The position numbers and the translations under genes were made by a program. The notes under the pieces are model-generated. The model ran no database searches, had not been told where the DNA came from, and saw only the letters and a list, made by a program, of their open reading frames with translations. From assembly GCA_036365515.1 (NCBI GenBank), contig CM070874.1:174195797-174259796 (forward strand): 64,000 bases of DNA. The letters run 5' to 3'. The number at the start of each line of letters is the position of its first letter. The first letter of the stretch is position 1. This document shows positions 41,448 to 52,565 of the stretch, piece by piece. This stretch comes from Torymus aiolomorphi. Taxonomy: Eukaryota > Arthropoda > Insecta > Hymenoptera > Torymidae.

Positions 41448-42639
41448 ATGGGGAAAGTCGGATGGGTGTACAAGCTTCGAAAAGAGCAACTCAGAGACGA
41501 ACTAGCGAAATTACAAATCGATAATACGGGAAATGTAACGGAACTACGACAGCGACTAGTAGCGATAGCAAAAATAAGTCCGGGACACTTTAAAAATCAA
41601 CCAGATGACGCGGAGGAATACAATGAGGAATTAGATAAGACCCGCGATATGGAAGAACAAACAAATAACGCATCAACACCTCAGGGCATGCAAACACAAT
41701 TTGTAATATCGAACCAAGATGCAAACACAGACCAGATAAATTATCTAACGGTAGAGAACGCGACCGCGAAAACCCTCGATCAAATGCGAAAATGGAACTG
41801 CCACTTCGACGGACGAGACGTTTACGGTTTTTTAGAAAGAGTTGAGGAATTACGTAAAGCATACGGCTTCACCGATGCAAATCTGCTTATAGGATTCCCG
41901 GAATTATTACGGGGGAAGCTCAACTTTGGTACAGAAATTTAGAGCCTATAAATAGTTACGCTGAACTCAAAGAATCGTTGCGCAGCTTCTATATACCGCC
42001 GGGAGAACGACGAAATCTTGATCGACAAATAAGCGAGCGAAGACAAAAAATCGGCGAGATATTTAGAAGCTACGCCACGGCACTGAGTACGTTAATGCGC
42101 CGTCGAGGGGCATAAACCGCGAAACACAACTCGATAATATATACTATAACATGCGCGCCGAATTACGATTGCACATTCGACGGTCGGAATTCAACAACGT
42201 CAACGAACTAATCCAACGCGTAGAGGAAATTGAAGAAGTATTAGTACAAACCGGTAAAGAACGAAATGGAGAGAGATTAAGAATTAACGCTGGGAATATT
42301 ATGGAAATAACGACCACGTACGACCGGAACACGTGCTGCTGGAAATGCAAACAACGCGGACATAGGAGAATGAACTGTCGGAATTCACAAAGGAAATTTT
42401 GTTCGTATTGTGGGACAGACGGTATACTAACACGCGATTGCCGATGCCACGAGAATATAGATGCGCCGGGAAACGAAAAAGGGTCGGACCCACCCCGGGA
42501 CAGGACCGGCCCACGCAAACAAGAACTCCGATATCGACAGCCGCTATTTCGTTCGAGTCAACGCCGGTCGAGAGAAATTTCGAGGCCTAATAGATCCCGG
42601 ATCAATAGGATCATATATAAACCCGCGCGCGGCGAATAA
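41448..42639 (+). CDS. Gypsy gag (two frame breaks)
   Basis: ATG 41,448 opens with a SAP-like helix (LRKEQLRDELAKLQIDNTGN...LRQRLVAI). The first frame ends at 41,942, but the protein clearly continues one frame away (YRNLEPINSYAELKESLRSF, PPGERRNLDRQISERRQKIG) and again after about 42,108 (REIQLD-like, YYNMRAELRLHIRRSEF). These are two apparent single-base deletions at TTT and GGGG runs. Near the end is a CCHC knuckle CWKCKQRGHRRMNC and a second, damaged one (CSYCGTDGILTRDC, His missing). Gag packages the RNA; it overlaps pol by about 180 bases. Confidence 0.88.
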
Positions 42640-45550
42640 ATGCCTTTCGCAAGGGTGGGTAAATCAGGCGGAACAAAAAGCAGCACGGATGGCCGATGGT
42701 ACCTCTGCCACTCTTGAGAGCAGTATATCTGGAGAGTGCAGAGTACAAGGCAAAAACTTACGACACCGGTTTTTAGTTATGGAAGGATTAACAACCGATT
42801 TTTTACTCGGAATGGACATACTTGTTAAACTAGAAATACAACTAATGTTAAATGGAAATCAGATCAAAACCGGGAGAACAGACGGCACCGAGGGGTTATG
42901 TTCCGTCGGAAAACCAGTAGGTTTAGCTCAAGTACCGGTAACGGAGGAGGAACAATTAGAGGAATTCATAGAACAAAAAATGGCCGAGTTCGAAAACATT
43001 CAAGGGACTACGCCATTGATTCAACACAAAATTAGGGTTATCGAACAAACACCCATTAAACAGAGATACCGACCCAGGAATCCGGCTATGCAGGAAATAA
43101 TTAACAAGGAAGTCGAGAAAATGCTAGAGGAAGGGGTAATTCAACCGTCGGAAAGCCCGTGGAGCTCCCCAGTAGTAATTACGAAAAAGAAAAACGGAAA
43201 ACACAGATTTTGTATTGATTTCCAAAAGATAAATCAAATTTCGGAGAAAGACGCCTATCCGCTCCCACATATCAATGCAATTTTAGATAAACTCAGAGGG
43301 GCGAAATATTTATCCTCGATAGATCTAAAGAACGGCTATTGGCAAGTAGCCTTAACCCCAGAAAGTCGAGCGATAACCGCGTTCACAGTACCGGGAAAAG
43401 GATTGTTCGAGTTTAACGTCATGCCTTTCGGACTTCACACGGCCCCGGCAACGTTTCAACGTCTGCTAGACCAAGTAATTACACCCGAAATGGCGCCGAA
43501 CGCCTTTGCATATCTGGATGACATCATCGTAGTAACAGATACGTTCGAGAAACACATAGAGAAATTGACTGAAGTGTTTAAACGACTTCAGGAAGCGCGA
43601 CTTAAGCCGAATCCCGCAAAATGCCATTTTGCACGGAACAGGTTGACATATCTAGGGCACGTAGTAGACCGGGAGGGCTTGCACACCGACCCGGAAAAAG
43701 TGGCAGCCATTACTAGTTTACCGCCACCGGTTAACACAAAAGAACTAAAGAGATTCATGGGTCTTTTATCGTGGTATCGCAGGTTCATCAAAAACGTGTC
43801 ACAAATAGCTTCACCGTTGAATAAATTACTCCAAAAGAAAATTAAATGGTATTGGGACGACGCACAACAAAAAGCTTTCGAAGAATTAAAACGTAGACTA
43901 ACGGAAACTCCCGTATTAGCTTGTCCGGATTGGACCAAACCATTTATTCTACAGACGGATGCGAGTCTGCAAGGACTAGGAGCAATGCTTTCACAAAGCG
44001 ACGGCACAAAGGAGTATGTTATTGCATACGCCAGCCGATCACTGAATAAAACAGAAAAAATTATTCCGTAACAGAGCTGGAGTGTTTAGCTGTGAAGTGG
44101 GGTATTTGGAAAATGCGCCATTATTTGGAAGGATATCAGTTTACCGTAATAACAGACCACCAATCGCTAAAATGGCTTAATAAAATAGAAAACCCATCGG
44201 GTAGATTAGCTCGTTGGGCAATGGAATTAAGTCAGTGGGATTTTGTGGTGCGTTATCGTAAAGGCAGTGAAAATACCGTGGCAGATATACTTTCACGACA
44301 ACCGTTAGACGTAGGCGCAATTGACGCGAAAGAAAATGATTGGTATGCACACAAAATCACCGCCGTACAGACAAGACCGGACGAATACCCAGAATATTGC
44401 ATAAGAGATGGAAGACTATACCGTCATATTCTTCATTCACTTGATTTTAAGGAGAACGATCCGGCAGACGAATGGAAAATATGCATCGCAAAATCAGAAC
44501 AGGAACGCGTGTTAAAAGAAAATCACAATGATCTTACCGCCGGGCATTTGGGCATCGCAAAAACAGTACATAGACTGGCGCGTTATTATTATTGGCCGGG
44601 AATGTTTAAAGACGCGACAAAATACGTTCGAGCGTGTGGAAACTGCCAACGTCACAAAGCGCAGCAACAAGCACCAGCCGGTACAATGCATGCCACCTAC
44701 GTCGACCAACCATGGGAAATGGTCTCGATCGACCTGGTAGGTCCACTTCCTCGGTCTAACACCGGACATTCGACGTTACTAGTAATGCAGGATCGACTCA
44801 CGAAGTGGATAGAATTAAAAGCATTACGTAAAGCCACCGGAGCCGCGATTGCTAAAACAGTAAAAGAACAGATCATTCTCCGTTTTGGTTGCCCGAAAAC
44901 TATTCTAAGCGACAACGGCAAACCATTTATTAGTCGAGACTTTGAAAATCTATTAAAAGACGCCGGGATCCATCATCGAAAGACACCACCGTATACACCG
45001 CAATGCAACCCCGTCGAACGTGCAAATCGTACCGTTAAAACCATGATCGGGCAATACACCAGTAGAAACCAAAAAACATGGGATTTGCATCTAAACGAAA
45101 TAGCATTCGCGTTTAACTCCGCGCAGAGCGAAACAACGAATTATACACCAGCGTATTTAAATTATGGCCGCGAAATGATAGCTCCGGGGAGCTTGCATCA
45201 AGAAGTAAGAGTAGGTTCGGCGAAAACATTAAAAAATAGGATAGAAGAATTAAAAGACGCGATTGAAGTAGCAAAAACAAACACCGCAAGAAGCTTTAAC
45301 CGGCAGCAAAAACATTATAATCTTAGAAGACGCGACTGGCAACCGAGGGTAGGAGACTTAGTTCTGAAAAACAAATCACTCTGTCCAATAAGGCCAAAGC
45401 AATTAACGCAAAGTTACTAGATAAATTCGTCGGGCCATATACGGTAAAAAAATGTATAAATCCAGTAATATTCGATCTGCGAGACGAGAGGGGAAGTTAG
45501 TACGGAATATTCACGTAAAAGACCTCAAACCCTTCGTCAATCCGGTATAA
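42461..45550 (+). CDS. Gypsy pol (protease, RT, RNase H, integrase; three frame breaks)
   Basis: Protease region: FRGLIDPGSIGSYIN (DPG in place of DTG/DSG) and DFLLGMDIL. Reverse transcriptase: EEGVIQPSESPWSSPVV, RFCIDFQKIN, MPFGLHTAPATFQR, YLDD at 43,511-43,522, LGHVVDREG. RNase H: LQTDASLQGLGAMLSQ (Asp), VTELECLAVKW (Glu), ITDHQSLKWL (Asp). Integrase: HLGIAKTVHRLARYYYW...CGNCQRHK zinc finger, then SIDLVGP, LSDNGKP and NPVERANR as D, D, E. Frame breaks of one base lie near 44,052 (A run), 45,390 and 45,493 (G run). The end reads RNIHVKDLKPFVNPV, stop at 45,550. pol lies in +1 relative to the preceding gag frame. Confidence 0.93.
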
Positions 45551-45750
45551 AAGCGAACGAAAATTTGTAAGGGCAGCTAGTTAACGATGGCAGCCCAAGC
45601 GTCAAGCATTGTACTCGAAACAGCGAAAGTAGAATAGTAAGCATAAATTGTACAGGTTATTAACCTTAAAAGTAAACATAACGATAAGCGAAAAATAACG
45701 ACAATTCTTGCCCATTAGCTCAGTTCAAAATCAACCAGCAAATAACAAAC

Positions 45751-46392
45751 ATGCAAGAAATCGAGGCAGGGGATGTACCATATATTCCCGAGGGCACACA
45801 ACACCAGCCAGCTCAGGAATATGTACCAACACCTCGACTCATTCTCGAGAGACAAGAAGTGGAGGCGGCACTCACAGCATGGAGGAGCATACCCCGGCCA
45901 TACTCTCCGATAGAGGAGTCAACACCGTCGCGCGCCGCAACTACAAGTACCTGGGAAGAATACCGGAAGGCGAACGCTGCCCTTGCGGGAAAGCCGGATT
46001 TTTCCTGGGCTGCAACAGCGGGCGGTGTTGCTTCATCCTCGGGCAGCTCCGGAAAAAACCTTCGACCAAGGCGGAGAGAGATTTTTTTATACGGTCGGGA
46101 GAAGCAGCCAGCAGAACGAAGCACCAGACCACTACCAAACCCAGCCACGGGGTGGAGACACGCATACAAACCATTCAACCGCTCCACAACGTGGCTACCA
46201 CACCGGGTAATAAAAATACCGAACGGACCAGAGGTAGAGGTGCCTATCGGGGTGGCACAATACCGCGTAACACATAACGGATGGCGCTGGCACCTGCGAC
46301 TAGATAAAACAAACGGCAACGTTAGGCACCTGGGAAAACCCCGCCGTGTAAATATTTTTTTTTTATTTATTATTTTTGTTTTTTTTGTCTAG
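45751..46392 (+). CDS. Third ORF of the Gypsy element, unknown function
   Basis: 213 residues from ATG 45,751: acidic and Pro-rich start (EAGDVPYIPEGTQHQPAQEY), basic middle (KNLRPRRREI), conserved-looking GPEVEVPIGVAQYRVTHNGW, and a hydrophobic end (IFFLFIIFVFFV). It is in the place of env, but I see no signal peptide, furin-like site or envelope motif. A second long frame overlaps it (45,708-46,277). I favour the 45,751 frame because it ends close to the polypurine tract. Confidence 0.55.
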   Translation: MQEIEAGDVPYIPEGTQHQPAQEYVPTPRLILERQEVEAALTAWRSIPRPYSPIEESTPSRAATTSTWEEYRKANAALAGKPDFSWAATAGGVASSSGSSGKNLRPRRREIFLYGREKQPAERSTRPLPNPATGWRHAYKPFNRSTTWLPHRVIKIPNGPEVEVPIGVAQYRVTHNGWRWHLRLDKTNGNVRHLGKPRRVNIFFLFIIFVFFV

Positions 46393-46456
46393 GGAGTAAA
46401 TTATATTTCCGGGTATACATGTGCAAAGAGTAAAGCCGGCGGGCTTCACTCTCCTT

Positions 46457-46469
46457 AGCGGGGGGGAAA
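46457..46469 (+). promoter_or_regulatory. Polypurine tract
   Basis: AGCGGGGGGGAAA immediately precedes the 3' LTR and would prime plus-strand DNA. Confidence 0.9.
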
Positions 46470-47253
46470 TGTAACGATGCACCTGATCAATAGACGCATC
46501 GATACGAAATCGCGATCATAAGAAGCTTTCTCTCCTAGCATGCGTGCGCTAGAAAGAGAAAGCAGCCGAACCTGTCAACGGCATGGGAGAGCGAGCGTAC
46601 GAATGTGTACATACATGTACACACGCATGTATACAAGTACCGGAGCTCGTACAGCGAGGAGAGAGAGCAGGCGACTGAATAGTCGGCTTCCCTCTCCACC
46701 GAGCGCCGCGACCACGCGTCGCATACGACGCGCAAGCTATAACGCGCCCCACCGCGCTGCTTCTACAGCACACGGCGAAGCGGGTATAAATACCGCCTCG
46801 TGCGCCGTGGAAAGGATTCTCTCAGCCCAGTGCCGTAATCGCTAAAGCCTGGAGCCCTGCCGACGGAGCGGAGTATATGAGCGCACTCGTTACTCTGCAC
46901 CAGAAGTAGCGCTGAGATGATTCCCCGGGTATATGAGCGCACTCGTTACCCGGGTGTTGTTCACAAGTAGTGGGAGCGCACTCGCCTACTTGTGAAGAAC
47001 CGTGATCACGCGTCCCCAAACTCGCGTACTCTAGTAACAGGCTTAATGCTCGTGTATTATCATTGTTTGTTTCAGATCTACGCCAAAACCGAACCGATTG
47101 TGAATTAGATTTAAGCTATAATAAATTTGTTACTTTTCTTTTATACTTAAATTATTTGGCTTTGTTGATTTATTTCAATTGCTCTCCCTTTCGAATCCTG
47201 TCCGCTTAGCTATTCTCAAAGAGAGCAATCCTTACGCATGAATCTCCGTTTCA
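46470..47253 (+). repeat. 3' LTR of the Gypsy element
   Basis: 784 bp. By eye the only difference from the 5' LTR is a missing TC in the CTCTCTC run near 46,530. Followed by the CGCT duplication. Confidence 0.97.
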
Positions 47254-47268
47254 CGCTTTTATGCTTCT

Positions 47269-47457
47269 TTAGACGTGTCTTCTACGTATTTTCAACTCTA
47301 CTACACCTTGCAGTACGTGCAACGCATACTCAGAGATATACTTTATCAAATCTTTATCGGCAGTCCGGAACAGCACTCTACGACAGCGTGCCTTCAAGAG
47401 AGCCGCACGCCTCTTTGAGAACTTTTTTCCTGATGTCGATGTTATCTCGGCCGTCAC
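47269..47457 (-). pseudogene. Small conserved Polinton gene, copy 2
   Basis: As 18,099-18,287, with Thr instead of Pro in RTADKDLIKY. The Gypsy insertion lies just 3' of it. Confidence 0.65.
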
Positions 47458-47656
47458 TACGATGATAATGACTGTTGTATACTTCCATACCCACTTTTAT
47501 TAGTTTTATAGATACTGAATTTGTGCACGATTTTGTGAATTTTTGATAAGTACAATGTAATTGGAATTGAGTGACAAATCGTGCTAATTTCGACCTTTAC
47601 GGAAAATATTTTGTATTATAAAGATTACACTTACATTCTTCTCATGACAACCTTTC

Positions 47657-47971
47657 GTGAAAAGTTACATTGGCGAAACAAAACGAAAATTGAAAGAAAG
47701 AATATCTGAACATGAAAAGTGCAAAAATAAATTACTACCCGTTCCACTACATATTGTTGAAAATAGTACCCATAAGTTTGATTGGAATAATGTAAAAATT
47801 TTGGATAGAGAAAAGAATTATAATAAGCGACTTATTTCCGAGATGCTTCACATTAACATGTATAAACACACTCTCAATAGAAAAGAAGACACACAATCAC
47901 TGAGCCACACGTACAAGAAGCTTAATAACATTTTCAAGAATAAACACACCAACGCCATTGACTGTATATAA
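47657..47971 (+). pseudogene. GIY-YIG endonuclease fragment, copy 2
   Basis: As 18,487-18,801, with Q to E and I to V changes near SEHEKCKNKLLPVP. Truncated in the same place. Confidence 0.85.
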
Positions 47972-48160
47972 GACAACGGCGGCTAGTTTTCATTTGCAGT
48001 TTAAAACATTGACGGTGGCAGTGGAAGTCGTTTTTCCTTCCACTTCCGAATATCATTATGTTATATAATTAATAATTAAATTTACTGGTGAGAAAAGTTT
48101 GTGCTCTTCATCGAAAATCTTGTATTGTGTTTGTAATATTTAATTGTTGTTTTTGTTTGG

Positions 48161-48230
48161 AATAAATAATAGCCTGATGAGGCCAGCGAACCTTGCTGGC
48201 GAAACGTTGCTGAATGTAATTTATATGGAT
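48161..48230 (+). ncRNA. Hammerhead ribozyme of the Penelope-like element, copy 2
   Basis: Core CTGATGA 48,174-48,180, stem II GCCAGC/GCTGGC, GAAAC 48,201-48,205. Identical to copy 1 in the ribozyme. Confidence 0.7.
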
Positions 48231-48280
48231 TTTTTTATTTTACTCCATATTCCACGGATTGGCCCTCAAATATCGAATTT

Positions 48281-48613
48281 TCACGATTTTTTTATTTCTT
48301 TCGTGAAAAGGTATAGTATAACACTCGTGCAAGCCTCACTCATCAAATCGTTAAGAGTGATCAATTTTTTCTTATCGTTATCGCGTGAGTAGTCGCTAGG
48401 TTGCGGCACAACTTCTCGAAAGTCGATTCTTTGCCCACTCCACCCGACTTGTAGTAGAGTTCGATATGTTTCTTGCCACTCTCCGTAATAAAAGAGAGTC
48501 CGATCAAAACCTACATTGCACATATCGGACAGGTGTGTAAGAAACCGCTTTAGAGAAACTGGCTTTCCGGCCATTGTAGGACCGGCACAGTTGCGGGAGA
48601 AGGGGTGTTTCAT
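48281..48613 (-). pseudogene. Polinton packaging ATPase, copy 2, truncated
   Basis: As 19,111-19,443, with the same altered Walker A (GPTMAGKP) and Walker B (ITLNDLM) and the same truncation, so the defects predate the duplication. Confidence 0.88.
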
Positions 48614-49020
48614 CTTGTGTCCATCGCCGTTACTAATTCAGATGTCCCTCACCCGTGATCTCTCATCTCCCAAGCGCGTTGTAGGTGACAGTGGCGGCCC
48701 AACGCGGTGCACCCGCACCAATCAGCTAGTCTTGCACGTGCAGTATTAAGCTAGACTCCCGCTGATAGGCTTGATCTCTGCGTTAGACCAGCTTATCACC
48801 GACGATGGTGGGGGTAATCACCTCAGTTCTCCAACCACCACCGGGTCCATGGGAACTTACAGCTACTAACATAATCTATTTCTTTACGGCAGTTAAACTT
48901 AGGCGGTAGTAAGAGAAAGTGTTATAGTTCGTGGATTTTTGTTAGATTTCTTTTACAAATTTTGAAATCAATTACATTTGGAGCCCAACGGAAATTTCAA
49001 AGATTTTAGGTAACTAAGAG

Positions 49021-49155
49021 ATGGATCGGACGCGTAAAATGGTTATTATTCCAGCAAATCCATATACTAACGAGAAAACTGCATCTAATGTTACCCGATC
49101 TTCTGTTAGAGATAGTGCTGACAACACAGTGCAAACATTCGGCGATTATTTATCG
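49021..49155 (+). pseudogene. 5' end of the second conserved-gene copy, copy 2
   Basis: MDRTRKMVIIPANPYTNEK up to GDYLS, cut by the giant foldback exactly as at 19,985. Confidence 0.75.
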
Positions 49156-51496
49156 CTGAATATCGCTTTCGTTATAATCGCTATCGTTATAACTGTCGTT
49201 GTTTTATATGCGCGCCCTTCCATCATTTCCGATATCTTCTTTTCTGCTTTCATTTCTAAATTCTTCCCTACTGAAAAATATCGCGCGAGTAATCGCGCGA
49301 CTAATCGTGCGAGCAATCGCGTAGGTACTCGCGCACGTACTTGCGTCATGTTATCGATCAATCATGACGCGATAAATCGCGTGATTACTTGCGCGATTAA
49401 TCGCGCGATTAGTTGGAAAATTTTTATAAAAAAAATATACACCAAAAATATGCATAAAAATTATTAATGATAAGAACGAATTACCTTCAAAAATTATAGT
49501 TTATAGTTTATACTGATAAAATCCAGCTGATTTCAGCTGAACATCATACCAGAACGTCCTCTGATTATCACGTGATTAGCACCTAAAAATCATTTTCATA
49601 TTATCTCTTAAAAAATATGGTTTTTACATTTTGCTATGAATATTTGAGTTTTTCTCACATTTAAAGTTATTAATTACAAATTTATGTAAGTTAATTACTA
49701 ATTAGATTAATTATTTAGCAATTCAACAGTGTTTATAAAAATAATAGTTTAATGAAACATTTGTAGAGAAAACATTATTTATATTGGTATTGTATTTACA
49801 TATAGGTACGGTACTTACAATTTTTTCGAAGACAAAAAACGGCAGAAAAGAGAAAGACGAGACGATGTTTAACGAGTCTCGGGCTCGCGCTACACGACGC
49901 CGACCCGCGATATCAAAAACAAGCGAGGCCAACATCGAGCGCGCCTTCGAGTACTCAATAGTAACTGCCTTGATAGGCTTCGGCGATGACTGTGGAATAG
50001 GGTTTGCGTACCTCAGGTTGCCACCACGCACATACACACTACATTAGCACGTTGACATGGGCGACGACTGAGTATCTTATCCAAACTGTCCATTACAGTT
50101 TCGTTATGTATTATGGTTTGCAACTGATATGAACAAGCGCTACTTAATTATTATCACATACCTTTGAATTAGGAAAAAATCCATGTAATAAGTATTATAC
50201 TATTTTAAATTTACTGCTAAATGAGTTTCCTCTTTCACTGTAAGTTATATAACCATAAGTTGTACTTTTATGTATAAAGTACTGCAAATCATAAATATGA
50301 AATTTAAAATAAATCAGAATGACTTGTTACAATCCAAGACACAAACATGTAATTATTCGCTAATATATGTGAAGTTATTTTATAAATATATGTGAATTGG
50401 CAATAATTATAAATGCTTTATATTGTCTTGTACCAAATCAACTAAGATTCAATCCTTTTTTTGTTGATATAATGTACCTTAGAATAATACACCAAAATGC
50501 AATTAATCGTTTAATAAGAGAATAGCATGCATCATTAAATGTAGCTTAGTCTTATATACTTAAGATACGGCTGGTAATATGAAAGAGCATTGGCATTTCG
50601 TATAGCTTTACAACTGATACTGATGCTACTGCATCTTTATTATACTGACAGTTCTAGTAAAAATTGATTAGTACACGCTTACAAATAATGAGTTAAGAAA
50701 TTGAACAAATTGGACATCCAATGAACTCTATTATTGAATACACTAGTTTATTCCAGCCTAACACCAGGCAATATAGTTCGTCTAATGTTCAATTTTACAA
50801 TTTCCTTAATCGTACTTCGATGAATCATTCAAAACACACCGTACAAATTGTCAAAAATTTTATAAACTCCTATTAAATTTTCTTATTATAACTAAACATT
50901 TTTTCATTCAAAATACTCGACCAAGTAGAAAATTTTGATAGTATCGGTTTACATGGTAATCATTAAAGATAAGTATGTTATTGGAGGACAGTTGCGATAG
51001 TGTTGTATAGTTCTAAAGTCGTATAAAATGTTAGTGTGCTTGCATACTGCTAACAATAACTCGTAATATTAAAAATGGAATACTAGCAAAGCATGACTAT
51101 AACATGAAAAAAAAATAGAATGACTATTTACAGTCCAAGACACGCACAACTGATATTAAATTTTTGTTGTTGTTATATCTTGGGTAGCAGTATGAAAGAA
51201 TACTGACATTTCATATAACTTTAGATCCAATACTATTGCTGATGTCACTTCAATGCCAGACTTATGTTTAACAAACAACACGTAAACCAGTACTATCAAA
51301 ATTTTCTTACTTAGCCGAGTATCTTATTGAAGTGAATTTCAACTTAACATATTTTATGTAAGTAATGCTGCTAATGGGTAATACGGGCAAGTTTTTCACG
51401 AGTGTCATTTTTAATTAAAGGCCCAATGAAAAAAAAATTGTCAAAATTACGAAAAACAATAAGTTAATATCTTATTGTAGTCAAAAAAATCAATCG

Positions 51497-51563
51497 AAGT
51501 GTTTCGTCCAGGCTACTAGATTGGACTCATCAGTGATGATCTAGTAGCCGTCATCAGACACTT
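51497..51563 (-). ncRNA. Type III hammerhead ribozyme HH-L1'
   Basis: 67 nt, all stems and core as in HH-R1, minus strand. Confidence 0.92.
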
Positions 51564-51851
51564 GCCACTGGGTGGTCACGGCCAAAGCTTTATAGACTGA
51601 GCCACCTTTTTCACTAGTGGAAAAGGAGGCTCCATCTATCGGTGTATAATTAACCCAAACACCGTATAATATAATATAAATTTATGAAGCTAATGCCCGA
51701 TCAAGATTTCATGTAAATAATGCTGCTAATGGGTAATACGGGCAAGTTTTTCGCGAATGTCCTTTTTAATTAAAGGCCCAATGAAAAAAAAATTGTCAAA
51801 ATTACGAAAAACAATAAGTTAATATCTTATTGTAGTCAAAGAAATCAATCG

Positions 51852-51918
51852 AAGTGTTTCGTCCAGGCTACTAGATTGGACTCATCAGTGATGATCTAGT
51901 AGCCGTCATCAGACACTT
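51852..51918 (-). ncRNA. Type III hammerhead ribozyme HH-L2'
   Basis: 67 nt, perfect stems and core, minus strand; unlike HH-L2 of copy 1 there is no stem III mismatch. Confidence 0.92.
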
Positions 51919-52203
51919 GCCACTGGGTGGTCACGGCCAAAGCTTTATAGACTGAGCCACCTTTTTCACTAGTGGAAAAGGAGGCTCCATCTATCGGTGT
52001 ATAATTAACCCAAACACGTATAATATAATATAAATTTATGAAGCTAATGCCCGATCAAGATTTCATGTAAGTAATGCTGCTAATGGGTAATATGGGCAAG
52101 TTTTTCGCGAGTGTCCTTTTTAATTAAAGGCCCAATGAAAAAAATTGTCAAAATTACGAAAAACTATAAGTTAATATCTTATTGTAGTCAAAGAAATCAA
52201 TCG

Positions 52204-52270
52204 AAGTGTTTCGTCCAGGCTACTAGATTGGACTCATCAGTGATGATCTAGTAGCCGTCATCAGACACTT
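52204..52270 (-). ncRNA. Type III hammerhead ribozyme HH-L3'
   Basis: 67 nt, perfect stems and core, minus strand. This monomer has no direct counterpart in copy 1. Confidence 0.92.
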
Positions 52271-52498
52271 GCTGCTGGGTGGTCACGGCCAAAGCTTTAT
52301 AGACTGAGCCACCTTTTTCACTAGTGAAAAAGTAGCCGTCATCAGACACTTACCGCTGGGTGGTCACGGCCAAAGCTTTATAGACTGAGCCACCTTTTTC
52401 ACTCGTGGTTAATTATACACCGATAGATGGAGCCTCCTTTTCCACTAGTGAAAAAGGTGCCTCAGTCTATAAAGCTTTGGCCGTGACCACCCAGCGGC

Positions 52499-52565
52499 AA
52501 GTGTCTGATGACGGCTACTAGATCATCACTGATGAGTTCAATCTAGTAGCCTGGACGAAACACTT
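52499..52565 (+). ncRNA. Type III hammerhead ribozyme HH-R'
   Basis: 67 nt on the plus strand with the GTTC/GGAC wobble stem II also found in HH-R2 of copy 1, so it is the counterpart of that monomer. Confidence 0.92.

Larger units (their letters stand above)
40527..47253 (+). mobile_element. Complete Ty3/Gypsy LTR retrotransposon
   Basis: 6.7 kb with two LTRs, primer site, gag, pol (protease, reverse transcriptase, RNase H, integrase order typical of Ty3/Gypsy), a third frame, and a polypurine tract. It is flanked by CGCT on both sides (40,523-40,526; 47,254-47,257) and the uninterrupted site is visible in the other copy of the block at about 18,085. Near-identical LTRs mean a recent insertion, yet the coding region has several 1-nt frame breaks. 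Confidence 0.97.

Noticed and set aside
45751..46392. Env-like call for the third Gypsy ORF
   Set aside because: No signal peptide, cleavage site or fusion motif; only a hydrophobic C-terminus.
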